In this document: in pieces, positions 46,574 to 58,910 of the stretch
Numbering within the stretch: the first letter of the stretch is position 1
Layout of the letters: each line of letters begins with the position of its first letter
NCBI RefSeq assembly: GCF_037975245.1
Contig: NC_092582.1
Coordinates: forward strand, 3,039,001 to 3,103,000
DNA: 64,000 nucleotides
Source: Apostichopus japonicus
Taxonomy: Eukaryota > Echinodermata > Holothuroidea > Aspidochirotida > Stichopodidae
Reading direction: 5' to 3'
Notes under the pieces: model-generated
The model's input: the letters and a program-made list of their open reading frames with translations, nothing else
Told to the model about the DNA's origin: nothing
The model's database searches: none
Made by a program: the position numbers and the translations under genes

Positions 46574-46838
46574 CAGTAGTTCTTAACCGGTGGAAAAATT
46601 TTCCCAGATGGGGAAATTTTTGGGTATTTTAGGGTGTAACTTTTTGTCTCTCCTTAACTTAATGTCCGCATATGCCGTTTTTATCCCATTGTACCCAGGA
46701 ATTCTCTTTGTTGTGAATGTGAACTATGGAGAAAAACCACTTTTTAGTGACCTTTTTGGTGATGTATTAGGAGGGGGAAATACCTGGGGTGTCTGATTGG
46801 AACGAGGGGACTGGGATGTAAACGGATAAGAACTACTG
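46574..46838. mobile_element. Probable hAT-type MITE (265 bp)
   Basis: The ends CAGTAGTTCTTAACCG and, read inward from the right, CAGTAGTTCTTATCCG match at 15 of 16 positions and resemble hAT termini. Flanking octamers do not match, so the insertion is either old or its duplication is lost. Confidence 0.55.
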
Positions 46839-48284
46839 CCTCAATATGTACAGTATCTTTTATATTAATATAAAATTACTTCTCTGAGATTAGGAAAAGC
46901 ATGAGGAATCAGGACTGACATATCAACAAAGCCTTTAGGATATACTTTAAAGGGGGGGAGGGGGGAGAGGAGAGGGGAGGAGATTTTCTATAAATTCTAC
47001 AATATTCTCCCGGCACCACAAAAGGAAAACTCAAATACAGCAAGGCACAACATATCACTATAATTACAGAGAGACAAACTTTTATCAAAATTTTAACCCA
47101 ATCAACAACTACCTGCAAACCACCACAAATCAAACTGGAAAATGTAAGAGAAATAAAAAATAAAGAGATTCCAAAAATATCCCCAACACTTGAGAGACAG
47201 AGCCATGAATGGGAATTCAAAATGAAAACATTTCAACTAATATTCTAAAGGACTGCATGGGTTAAAGGTGGTATTAGAAACTGGTCACACTGCAACAGTA
47301 TCAAATCTTGTGACCAGCCAGAAGTTTTGTTAGGTTTAACTATGTTATATATACTTTGTGTGCCAAGTGATATCTTACTAGTCAGACCTGCGGAAAACGT
47401 GTTGAATTTCTTACTATTTGTTTTTTATAGCCACAAAAGTTTGAATTAATTTTGATAATCGAAAATCTGGCACATTACAAAACTGAATATATCAAGTAAA
47501 ATTTAATAATATTTAATGCTCATAGTATGAGCAGATCAAATCTGAATGCAAATCATGAAAGCCGATGAGACAGAATTCTATTATGAGACAAATCTATTGG
47601 GTAATAAGAGTGTGTGTCATAGGAGTGCAGAGACATGAAAGGGACACAATGAATTACAAAGAAATCAGGGGGAAAACAATTTTCTTTATCTTTTCAAATG
47701 TCTTTGGGTCTTGCAAATTGATATTTGTCTAATTATTACATAGTTTTCACAATTATTTTTACAATTTTCTACATAAATGAATCATTTGAGAAAGCTTTTC
47801 GAATAGCCTACATTTGATATGTTAAGTGCAACATATTTGATCCTATATTGTACTTCAAACTATATTTTAAGTAAAGATAAAGTTATGATCATGGCTGTGG
47901 ATTTGAATACATGTTACAATGTGACCAGATTGCCAGGGGTTCAAATTGCCAGCTCATGCGGTCCTCCCACCTGCATAGAGCTCTATCTGTTGATGGTTCC
48001 TAGGTCGTAACATTGGCTGTTTCTGTCCCCAGTCCTGCACCGGCTCTGTTGACCAAGTATATATGATTAGAAGAAAATATATCGCAAAAAACACCCAACT
48101 GGCAGATGGCTTTCACTTGTGGTTGCCAGGATGCACACAAAGACATAATCACACTACGGCTAGTTATGATATCATATCATGTTTACAAATATAAGTTAAA
48201 TTACAATACTTTGACTAACAGTACTACAGATATAGTAATAATCATATTAATAATCAGCAGTTATTTTTTATGATGCTTAAGTGA
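46839..48284. other. AT-rich stretch, no recognised gene
   Basis: A purine-rich G run lies at 46950-46980. The remaining short frames have no motifs. Confidence 0.45.
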
Positions 48285-48532
48285 CCACAGATGTGGGAGA
48301 TACCTGCAAGGACTTATGGTTTACAACTTACACGTTGAGTGGCTTCCAATTCAACATTTTCGCTCTAATTTGGAATCCTTTCAATTTAGAAAGTCATTTC
48401 AGATGGGAAAACCGTTGATTGCTCTTGGATGAAAAACCCACCTTACTATGACCGGCCGGGTATCACCTCCCGATTGCTAAGCCTCATTGCTTCAAATGCC
48501 ACCGCCTTTATCCACTCTGCCACAGCACCGGT
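48285..48532 (-). mobile_element. tRNA-derived SINE, copy 2 (Ser/Leu-like head)
   Basis: The head on the minus strand reads GCTGTGGCAGAGTGGATAAA, a canonical A box (TGGCNNAGTGG), then an anticodon arm with TTTGAAG and a damaged B box. The body is shared with copy 1, with CATCTGAAATGACTTTCTAA as its clearest word. The A box and the TTGAA loop suggest a serine or leucine tRNA ancestor. Confidence 0.75.
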
Positions 48533-48810
48533 ATATGTAAAGACCTAATAGACTTCTTCATACTGTGCAGCTCAGTTATAATGTACATAGTATGCACGCA
48601 TTCACATGCCGTTAAAACAGTCTTTGGATGTTAACACATTGACAAGTCGATTTCTGCACCAATGAATTATTACGTGGGTCGAAAACCATATCTGCAAAGC
48701 ATCAAGATGTTACATGGCGGGTTCATTGATAACCAGATTTAACTTTCTCATACGTACTTTTTTCTTTTCTTCACTAAAGTGTTGTTTTCGGAGAGTAAGC
48801 TCAGGTCAAG

Positions 48811-48878
48811 CCCACCAGATCTTTCAGCCCACCAGATCTTTCAGTCCACCAGGTCTTTCAGCCCACCAGGGCTTTCAG
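48811..48878. repeat. 17-bp tandem repeat, four units
   Basis: CCCACCAGATCTTTCAG is repeated four times with three substitutions in total. Confidence 0.9.
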
Positions 48879-49119
48879 CAAATATACTTCCTTGTGATAA
48901 GGTCAACTTTAATACTGTTTAAACTGTATGTTTATCTTCTTTGTATTGGTGTTGCAACAAACATAAATGAATGAGCGTATACGTTTTCCCTTCGGTGCTG
49001 AAAACGTATCTGATCCAGACGTCATGTTACCTGATCCATATTATATGACTGTCCCCATAGTAACCTACAGTTGGAATGCTCTCATTAACCTTGATTTTAC
49101 ATTTTAGTTACATGATATT

Positions 49120-49625
49120 CTTTAACGACACATGTGCACCGGCATAGCCGTTAAAGGCGGTCGGTTGCATAAAATGAAAAAAAAAAATACCGGCGGGTAC
49201 CGTTATCAAAATGGCTATAAAACCCCCTCCCCTCCCCTTCCCCCTCCCCCCTAATTAAAAAAAAAGGATACTTATCGGCTGTAATGCTTGTAAAACACTT
49301 CAGTATCCAAGATTTGGAAAAACTAGAGTCCTTGGTTACAGTTCTGTACGAATAACGATGATCACGCAAAAACCAGACTAAAAAAAGGCATGATGCTGGC
49401 ACTTGGTAGGTAGGATCAAAGGAAGGGCATAGACCGGAGGGGTCCGGTCATAGAGGGTGCGCAGTGTTTAAAGGTTACCTGTTCATTCTAGGCACAGTAG
49501 AACGAGGGGCTTAGGTTGTGGGGAGATAGGTAAGCTTGCAGCAAAGTAAATTATTCTTTTACGACACATGTGCACCGCCATAGCCATTAAAGCGGCTAAT
49601 TGCATAAGATGCAAAAAAAATGATA
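49120..49625 (-). mobile_element. DIRS 5' terminal fragment flanked by a 70-bp direct repeat
   Basis: The segment 49250-49551 contains the leader word AAAAAGGATACTTATCGG, ACTAGAGTCCTTGGTTACAG, ATAGAGGGTGCGCAGTG and the left end GCAAAGTAAAT. On either side lie similar sequences starting GACACATGTGCACCG (49128 and 49562). They share TAGCC and GTTGCATAA-type words and end in an A run. Tyrosine-recombinase elements do not normally make such long target duplications. Confidence 0.6.
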
Positions 49626-50214
49626 GAGGAGTCAGTTATGCTATAAATGGACCTATCTGGATGAAAAGATAAATTTATTTCTTTAATAAATTGCTCAATA
49701 AACTTGAATGAACCTATCGGTGAGAAGTGAAAGATAGAACATGAAATGCATCCAGCTACCGTCAGTGATTCAAGCTTCTTGGATTCTCAAACTTACACAA
49801 AAGTAAGACAATGCCTGATTTTTTATCTTTCTTTCTGACTTGACAGTAGCGTATACGTGTGTGCCCAACAATCTGATGAGAGTAGAATTTCTTCGAAAAG
49901 CAGTGTCGCATTTCAGCACAACTTCCTTTTCAGCAGCTCCAAAATGCATGCAGACTCTTTCAAGGCCAAACTCAAGGAGAAATTTGTCAAACTTGGAAAA
50001 TTGAAAACGAGGTAGAAACGGTAGATTCTTACAAAGCTAATTCTTAATGGTATAAATTTCAAATGCAAAGACTATCAAAACTATTGGCCCCAATAACTTG
50101 GCAAACATTTTGAAAACTGATAAAAATCACCTTCTTGAATGTTCTGACCCTCAACACTATATCCAGACATTGAGGACGGAAAATCCTACAAGCTAACAAA
50201 GGGGTTTGAATATT

Positions 50215-50275
50215 CACAAGGGAGGGCTGACCTGTCTCCTAACAACCTTTGAACTCTGACACTACCATGTCTGAT
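50215..50275 (-). mobile_element. DIRS-type right terminal repeat, degenerate
   Basis: TGACCTGTCTCCTAACAACC followed by a decayed TACCATGTCTGATGTGAAT shows outer-end-first order on the plus strand. Confidence 0.45.
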
Positions 50276-53200
50276 GTGAATTAGTCACTTTCTGAACCAT
50301 TTAGTAGCCAGTTATTTCCAGCCAGGGGGGGGGGCCTTACTTAGTCTACCATCCAAAGTGTTTTTTCTTTCTCTTTGTTCTTGGAACTTCGATATATGTG
50401 TGAATCTTTGTTTGTACTGGTTATTGTACCTGCACACTGTGCTTATAGATGCAGGACAATATGTCAAGTTTGAACACAAAATTTGTTCTTCATCTAGTTT
50501 TGTACATTCCCTTACACACATTTTTCAAGGAGGTTTTTTTTTTTTTTAATATTATGTTTGAAATTTTGATGGTAAGTACGACAAGAAATGTGTCATTCAG
50601 AAAAATGAGCTGAAACAAATGTTTGCTCTTCTTCGTACTACGCTCTTTTTTTTGCCGTTCTAAAATGTAAAATCCCAAATTTCTGCAGAACAAAACTGTT
50701 TCTGCATGGACTCGACAACGAAGCTGGTAAACTCCTTCCGTGAAGGTGCTTTTAATAAGGAATCAAAATAAGCCAAAATGTTCTATAGGAAAATTGGCCT
50801 GCTTGAAACCACAAAATGGGTCACACATGTTCCCAGCACTTGACTTGTTTTAACTAGTAATCAATCCGACATTTTCAAATGCAGTAATTCTATAGTAAAC
50901 CTATGGAAACATACTAAACACAATGGAAGGGTACGTCTTACTAAACATTTCTTTCCAGAACTAGATACTATAGAGACAACCTATATATGTGATGAGAAAA
51001 CTTGTAAGGGAAAAGCCAATTAATAATAATAAAAATTTAAATGCATAACACTCAATTTTCAAACTGTCAGATCAAATTTCTCAATGCTACATTTGAATCC
51101 ATGACAACCAGACTGCCACGCAGGCAGCCATTTTGTCTAGATTCACCTATGTTCATGAGATGTGTTAATGTTCAGTGCTATAACATTAACGTCTGCTAGT
51201 GAAATATGAAGAAGATTCTGATGGCCTCTGAAACAACTCTTTTGACAGGTGCCTTACGTAGGTCTTCATCTTCGGGGAGGATATTCTGCCCGTAATACCA
51301 TTGATCACACCAGAAGGCATACAGTATATGGTACGCACTGATTGACTGGTGAGAAAATATAATTATGTTTCCAAATACTTAGCAGTCTTCTCAGAATAAT
51401 GCTTAACTGCCCTGGAGAGTGAAATATATGTCAGATTCAACATCACATCAATACCAGGCAAAGTATGTTCTCTGACGACACATTCCGTGTCTGAGATAAC
51501 TAGATGTTTAGACACACACATTGCATAACAGGGCGCAACGAGACAACTACTGTAGTTGTTTAATGATCTTTGTTTAATTATACAGGGAGGAGTAGGGGGG
51601 GGCTATGATGTTAAGTCATCCAGGGGGAGGCTTTCTCCTCTCCTTTTTGAGAAATTTTGGTAATATGGAAGTTGCATAAGTTGAAAAAATGGTGCTATTC
51701 TGCAACTATTTGAATATAATATTGAAGAACTATTGACGTTTTAGATTGTACTGCACATAAGTTATATTATATGTTATATAATATGTAATGAACATTAGGA
51801 ATTTTCTTAAATATTGTTTCTGAAATTGCGGGGGGGGGGGGGAGTGGGGGAGGGGTGGAAGGGAGCCAAAACACCACCGTATATTTCTATGGGGGGAGCT
51901 AAAGCCGTCTTCCATCGAGAACTACAGACATCGTATCATAAAACATGTTGGCAGTTGTATCATGAGGATTTATGTAAATTTGGTGGTCTATTCAGAAACA
52001 AATAAATAGCACACAACAATATTGCTGTAGCGTATTTCAACGTTTTTAAATTTAAAGTTTGTCAATCAATACTTACACCCTTGTCAATCTTACTGTACAC
52101 ATGTCGTATGCAAATTTCTGTATTTGGTGGCATATTGCTAGAGAATAGGCTTCAATAGTGCTTCCAGAGAAGATAATCAAAACCAGTCCTGAGCAATTTG
52201 TCATATTTGTTTATTATACGATTACTTCCTTATTTTTTATTTATTTCAGTGAACTTTTTTATCTAACTTGGCAAATTTTAATATAAATAAATATCAAATA
52301 TTGCAAACGACCAGTACTATTTTTCCGGGTTCCTATTTTCTTCTTCTTTTTCCTTCCTACTCTATTCCATACATTTATTTCTAATTCATATTTCTCTCAA
52401 ATTGTGTTAATTAATGCAATAATATTGCTTTTCACCTAAACTGAAGAAGAAATTCTTATCTGGTATTTGAACAGCCTCCTCTATTGAGCTACTTTAAAAT
52501 CCACCCTCTTTTCTATGAAATAGATGTAACCATCCCAGTTAACGTCACATCGTTAGTTCCTATACTAGTACATTTACATGTTGGTTATATATATAGTTAA
52601 GTGTTACCACTTAAAGCAGGTATCATTGTACATACAATATCAAGCACACACAGAGTCTAAATTCCTTTGTATACATTATCTTCTTCTACTGCCATCCTAT
52701 TACCATCGTTACCCTGTCGAGATTCCTCTAATTTATTACATCATTATTTGCTCATTCCGTCCGTATTTATCGAGCCCCTCGCTTTCCTTCGACAGACGCA
52801 CAAATGTTAATTACATCATACTGCGCCAGTATTAAAATACACCCCTACGCTATGGAATGCACTAACCATAGGGCAAGTTTAAAAGCCTCTGCACCTGGTT
52901 TTACTGCAGTGTACAGGTACAGGCATCCAGCAGTATCTGTTTATAGCGATGTCGAGCAGTCTATGGATAGCACAGGACAAAACACTTTCCTGTTCTGCCC
53001 GCCTCGTAGTTGCAGAGCAAAACAAATCTGAGACAGGCTGACTTTCGGAGACACTAGACACTCGTATTATAAGTATATTAGTTTAAAATACATGCAAAAA
53101 CAACATGAAATCCCTGTAAATCCAACTCTGAAAATGAAACCAATTTACCCAAATATTTACTACAATCACACATTTTACTTTTATAAACCGTGTGATTCAA

Positions 53201-53469
53201 ACAAAGAGGTTAAATATGAATTATGTCTCGTCAGAGCAAGTATCGGGGCTAATAGTTTACCTGTCTACACATTACTAAGTTTTGCACTTTCCTCATCTAA
53301 AACATATAGTTTATAAGGTACATGTGGAAAGATGGTGGAACAGTGGGCTGGAACGGTATGAGAACGGTAAGAAAGGAGCAAAGCAAAGACAACTGACAGT
53401 GTGTCTGGTCACCTGACATGGTCACCTGACCATGTGTGAAATCAGTTACTACTCCACGAGTGTCATTGA
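50276..53469. other. AT-rich stretch, no recognised gene
   Basis: G runs occur at 50324 and 51829-51850. A block at 52780-53060 somewhat richer in CG holds a minus-strand frame (52879-53061, 60 codons) without a recognised motif or a good donor. Confidence 0.45.
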
Positions 53470-53577
53470 CCTGTAGTGGCCGGTTGCTATGTATGGGTGT
53501 ACAAGGCTAAAACGTTACCCGTTCACTCTGGACAAGATTGAGCAAGAGTATGCAGAAACATGTAAGCAAAGTAAATT
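53470..53577 (-). mobile_element. DIRS-type left terminal repeat, degenerate
   Basis: CATTGACCTGTAGTGGCCGG, AAAACGTTACCCGTTCACTC and AGCAAAGTAAATTTG align in order with the terminal repeat at 54135-54275. Confidence 0.5.
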
Positions 53578-54134
53578 TGAATATACTAACTTGGCAAATG
53601 TACCATTTATGGCCTCATCTTCTCAGTCCCATCCCACTATCCTCTTCCATCAACATCGGACTCTACCAACTTCACTTCTACAGGCTCCAACGCAAAGTTT
53701 TTTCGATCTTTCTCTTTCTCTCTCTTTCATCGTCTTTTTAGAATTGTTTCCTTAATGTCTCATAGTTCACTGACCATAACGGCAGACCAAAATGGGATTT
53801 GCTATGAAGGAAAGTCATGCCGAAACTATAAAATGTGGGGGCAGTAAACTTGCACAGCTTTATATTGGTTGATACCTAAACTATTTCACAAATTTATCAA
53901 AAGTCACAAGTTTATTTCATTAGAGGCCAATGAAGATCAAACTATTGCAGTAAAAAGCTCAGTATGTCAGCGAGGTTTAATATACAACTTTGAAAACACT
54001 TCAGGGAGAAATTTAGTCAAGCCACAAAAACCCTCTAAAAGACATTTATATGTAAGATAATGGGAAGGGGGGAGAGGGGAGGGAGGTGTCATCTTTACTG
54101 TGTATTGCTTTTTAAACAGTGACCAGTGGAGAGT

Positions 54135-54275
54135 GCATAGAGTGGAAGGGCATTGACCGGAGGGGTCCGGCCATAGAGGGTGCACAGTGTAAAAAGGTTA
54201 CCAGTTCATTCTAGACACGGTAGAACAAGAGTGCTAAGGTTGTGGGGAGACAGGTAGGCGAGGAGCAAAGTAGCT
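54135..54275 (-). mobile_element. DIRS-type left terminal repeat, well preserved
   Basis: AAGGGCATTGACCGGAGGGG, TAGAGGGTGCACAGTG, CATTCTAGACACGGTAGAAC and GGTTGTGGGGAGACAGGTAG occur in order, ending GAGGAGCAAAGTA. It is a good reference copy for the family. Confidence 0.7.
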
Positions 54276-55210
54276 TAAAACTGTTCCTTTGAATGAAGTT
54301 GTAACTCAGATTGGTAGAATCTAGATGAGGGAGAGGTGGGTAGAAATGTGAACGTGGGGAACAGAGAGGGGGGGGGGTTGAGTACAGTAGGTGTGCTAAA
54401 TGTTACTTATTTGTACAAGTTAGGTAGATGGGTGGGGGGGCGTGCATGATTTAAGTGTGGATGGGTGAAAATGAAAAGAAGAAAAAATAATGTCTCTTAG
54501 AATGATATAAGAACTGGACATTTAGACCTGTGTCAACGCTCCCTACATTCACAACCACAATTCTGATAATGACCTTTGATAAAAATATTTTGATCCTTCC
54601 AATCTACTTGATAATCCAACCTTACAGGATCTGATAATATTGCATCTAGCTCTCTCTCTCTCTCTCAAGATGAAAGAAATGTTGTCTAATTATCCTGATG
54701 AATACGAAACACTTCTATAAATATTCTAGCATGAAAGACACAGAGCTAGCCGTAGAATATTTATAGGTCCTAAGTAGTACTATACCCAACCCAAAGTTTA
54801 GCATTAACTAAGAGCACAGAGCACTAACATTTTCAGAAAAAAAAAAAGTGTTTTCCTATCGATTTTACCCATCCCAAAATTGTTTCCAGATGCTTCGAAG
54901 GACGTTTAAATTATTCAATGGAATATCTCATTTTGAAGGATGTAATACAACCAGATGAAATCTTAGTCAGTATTTAACTGACCATTTTTAAGTCTATCTA
55001 GCATATTTTGGGGTCAAGGCAGATAACCTTTACAGTACTGTATGTTATAACTGACCTATATATGACTGAATGTCTTATGTAGGGCAGAGCACAGTTTTGA
55101 TAGACCCATGATACTTTGAGGAATATGAGACTTATGCTGTGAGATTGCTTTCTTTTAAGATAAAAATTAAAAGGAAAAAAAAAAGGAAGGCAATTGACAG
55201 TGAGCGAAAT

Positions 55211-55757
55211 GAGAGTTTATAATATATTAATGAGTGTCACTATTCAATTTGGCAATTGCTGTTAAAGTATACCTTGCTAATGTAATTAGGTGCATGTAAT
55301 CCGCACAGGAATTAATATTGCATACACAATGCTGATTGTCCTCATCAGAGCTATTTATATTTCTTGTATGTCATGTCTAATTATTTGAGAGAGTTTATAA
55401 TATATTAATGATTGTCACTATTCAATTTGGCAATTGTTGTTAAACTATACCTTGCTAATGTAATTAGGTATTTGTAATCGGCACAGGAATTGCATACACA
55501 ATGCTGATCTCAAAACATGTCCTTATCAGAGCTATTCATATTTCATGTATGTCATGTCTAGTGATGTGAGAGAGTTTATAATATATTAATGATTGTCACT
55601 ATTCAATTTGGCAATTGATGTTAAACTATACCTTGCTAATGAAGTTAGGTATTTGTAATCGGCACAGGAATTAATATTGCATGTACAATGCTGATCTCAA
55701 AACATGTCCTTATCAGAGCTATTCATATTTCACGTATGCCATGTCTAGTTATTTGAG
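55211..55757. repeat. About 180-bp tandem repeat, three units
   Basis: GAGAGTTTATAATATATTAA begins units at 55211, 55389 and 55570. Each unit holds TCACTATTCAATTTGGCAAT and TATACCTTGCTAATG and ends with a CATGTCTA-type word. No coding frame is shared. Confidence 0.9.
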
Positions 55758-55885
55758 TGGAAGGATGAGAAGAATGATGATAGACTGGACATTGCTAATT
55801 AGGGTCATAGGTCACTCTTAATATGGTAGAATGAGGATATCGATGTTGCGAGGAGACAGGTAAGTCTGGATGAGTGGTAAATATA
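55745..55885 (-). mobile_element. DIRS-type terminal repeat, degenerate
   Basis: GAAGGATGAGAAGAATGATG, GGTAGAATGAGGATATCGAT and GAGGAGACAGGTAAGTC occur in order directly after the third 180-bp repeat. Whether the outer end is left- or right-type is unclear. Confidence 0.55.
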
Positions 55886-56049
55886 TGAAAACTGATTGTG
55901 TGAAGTTTATATTGTATGTTAAACCTCTAGTTATTTGCTGAAGTAGGTTCCAGAGCTAGGTACCAAACAAAAATTTCAACAAAAGAGCAGTTTTCCATGT
56001 TTGTCAAGTAAGAGTCTTATCTTGCATTTATGTTTTTCTCCTGTTTCTA

Positions 56050-56190
56050 TAGACAGACGGATAGACGGATGGTCAGTCAGTCAGATGAACCGACAGACTA
56101 TGAGTAAGTTAAACAGACAGACAGACAGATCACAGACAGACTCTCAGTCAGTCAGATGAACAGAGAGACAGAGAGAGAGAGAGATAGATA
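56050..56190. repeat. GACA/GATA/GTCA tetranucleotide repeats
   Basis: Short runs of ACAG, GATA, CAGT and GAGA tetranucleotides, twice separated by CAGATGAAC. Confidence 0.8.
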
Positions 56191-56404
56191 ATTAAATAGG
56201 GGCAAACATAGAGGTAAATATATTGAAACCAAGCAATATATCAACAGTATAAACTCATGCAATCTTTCCAGTTTGGATCAGGACAACTAAACCTTCATCT
56301 TTAAACTGTACATATGCGATAATATATAGAGACACGCATCGTTTATGAATAGGCATCGTGTCGACAACGACAAACATTTGTGAAGATGATTGGCCTCCAA
56401 GTAC

Positions 56405-56441
56405 CAAGAAAGTTTGATTGCGTTCCCTTGTTATCGGCCAT
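56405..56441 (-). CDS. Weak candidate alternative first exon of the stomatin-family gene
   Basis: On the minus strand CAGCATGGCC gives a good start context opening MADNKGTQSNFL plus one base before a TTG/GTACTT site. The phase is 1, as needed for exon 2. The donor is sub-optimal, no cDNA evidence is available, and reading through it gives a 32-codon frame ending at a stop. It is listed because the start context and phase both fit; chance remains likely. Confidence 0.18.
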
Positions 56442-57191
56442 GCTGGGAGCGTCCCCCTTTATCTGTTTATGTTCACCTAAATACGAAGCTGATCCAATGT
56501 GGATGACTATATGGCGAGCCCTAAACAGTAATCAGCATCTCATACTTCCACCCTAGAGGCAATCTTCATCTCCTGCTTGAGATACTATTGATCCATCCTC
56601 CTTATACTTCCTACAGCCTCACTCGGCTTATCGGAGGCTCCCTACCAGGGAACACACTTTGACATTTACTGTACAAAAGCCAATCACACTTCGTGTACAG
56701 TATATATGTGTTTAACAGCGCCTGTAAATCTCTCCTGCTCTCTCTCTCTATTTCGTTCTCCGAAGTATTTTATTTCATTGAGAATTAGTGTAAATCGAAA
56801 AATATATGGTGAATATGAATAAACATGGAATGTATGTATGTCCAACATACATGGAATATTTTTGTGTTCAAATTTTGTATAGTAGTTTTGAAGGATCTCT
56901 ATTTTTTCTCTTATAACATACTATTGTTTGCTTCCTGTTTAAAAAAAAAAAAAAAACCTGCTTCACATCTTTTGCACTTGTATAGCAATTTGACAATTTT
57001 GCAAAGCATTGTGGGATGCAATACCTGACAAAATTTTCCCTGACATCATAGAAAACATTCAAAGGTATAAGAACTGGCAGTAACAGCAGAGGGATTGATA
57101 AGAACAAAAAACAGAAAAAAACAAACAAATCATTTCGGAATGCAATAATAAATGTGTGACCTAGTCATGACAAACTGAATACCTGCTATTT

Positions 57192-57690
57192 AATCAATTT
57201 ACGAGTGACGAGTTTACCTGTCTTCCTCACAACATGCTTCGAATAAGTACGTAGGAGAGTACTAATACGTGGCCTAACTACACAACATAGTCATAGTCGC
57301 TCGCATCGAGAGCTGACACAAGTTTGTTTGCTCTAATGTTTTTATATCCTTTCTATAAATATGTACTTTCATGTATTTATACTGGATTTTAACTTGCAAC
57401 TTGATAAGTAGCTAAGGCTAACAAAGAAACCTACTGTGGAGAAAAGCAGGAGAGACCATACAATCAAGCAAAACATTCTAGAAAACTAGCAAAGGGAAAA
57501 CACCGAATACTGTACATGAACAAAAATAACAACAATTTAAAGATGTAAACAACAGGAAAGTAGCGGAAGCAATTCCCTGAACCCCTACCCTGATGAAGCC
57601 TTTAAAAACAGGAGAAAAGGACGGAGCCCAGAATCCACCCCAAAACCCTTCCAAATTTAACAGGATAATTTATCGGGCTGAGCACGACAG
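57192..57690 (-). mobile_element. Internally deleted DIRS-like element (right end to leader)
   Basis: The plus strand begins ATTTACGAGTGACGAGTTTA and CCTGTCTTCCTCACAAC, the right terminus. It ends near AGGATAATTTATCGGGCTGA, the leader word near the left end. Without gag or pol between them, this is a short deletion derivative in minus orientation. Confidence 0.5.
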
Positions 57691-58699
57691 TGAAATTTTG
57701 AAGGAAAGTACTTCGGGGACATTTCGAAACCGACTTAATTAAGTCAACATAAATTTGTTTTTAATAGAAGTGAGCATCATTCGTGAAAATATTCCTGTCA
57801 TTTTAAAATACATTAATGTCACATACTTTAGATAATTAATGCGGAGTACTTTATCGCCCGGAGACAAATACCCCCAGCTGTTCTTATCAATATCTTCAGT
57901 TGATACAAACTTGATGTGCAGTACCGTATATAGCCGACATGTAGTACATCGCCAGTAACTACTGTATCTGTGCACTTCCATACAAGTGTGTACCCTTGCT
58001 TAGCATCCCACACTACATATTGAACTGCTCAGGGTTACAAAGAAAGAAAAAAAAATTGGATGAAGAAGAAGGAGAAGAAGAAGGAGAAGAAAAAAATCAG
58101 AAGATAAGTAGAACCAGCCAGAATAAGAAATTTGAAACTATCATACATCTTGTCCATCTTTGAAAGTAACATCTTATTCTATCTCCAAAAACCAGAGCTT
58201 TCATTCAAACTCCCTTATCAAGTGACAGACCACTTTACCCGCACGAGACCGAGACGGCATTCCATCTAACATTGATGTAACAGGAGAGAAAGAAATCAGC
58301 GATAAGGTAGAATCAGGGAGGGGGGGGGGAGGCGGGGGCCCTGAGCTTCATTGTCATGCTAGATTCCCAGTAGATTTGAGGAGGAGGAGATAAACTCTTA
58401 CAAAGAGGAATAATCTGAGGCAGAGCTGATAATGAATTGGAAACCATCATCCATCTAAACCACTCTTTAACAACCCAATTTAGATTTGATATCAATCACA
58501 GAAATCCAATCACCTTGAATGTTAATGAAAATGTAGCCCGAAAGGTAAACAAAAAAATTTGCAAAAACCCACACCGTTTCTAGTACTGCCGTGTACGTGT
58601 GCGGTGTGTGCAATCATACAGTTTAAACAGTATATCTCTATAATGTACATATTGGAGTGTTTGTAAACAAAGCAAAGTTAATATTTGAATAAATGCTAA

Positions 58700-58910
58700 T
58701 TCCTTGGACAGTGGAAGGAGGGAACAATGGAGGGGGGAGGGATGGGAGAAAGATGGAGGGGTAGGTATGGGAGGGAGGGAGGATGGGAGAGAGATGGAGG
58801 GAGATAGGTATGGGAGGGAGAGAGAGATGGAAATAAGTAGGTAGGAAGGGACAAAGGGACAGGTGGGGGGGAGGGAAGGAAGGAATGGGTGAGGTAGGGA
58901 GGGACAAAGT
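58700..58910. repeat. Purine-rich (GGGA)n/(GGAT)n low complexity
   Basis: About 200 bases of almost pure G/A on the plus strand with degenerate tetranucleotides. Minus-strand frames here are Pro/Ser/Leu artefacts. Confidence 0.85.
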
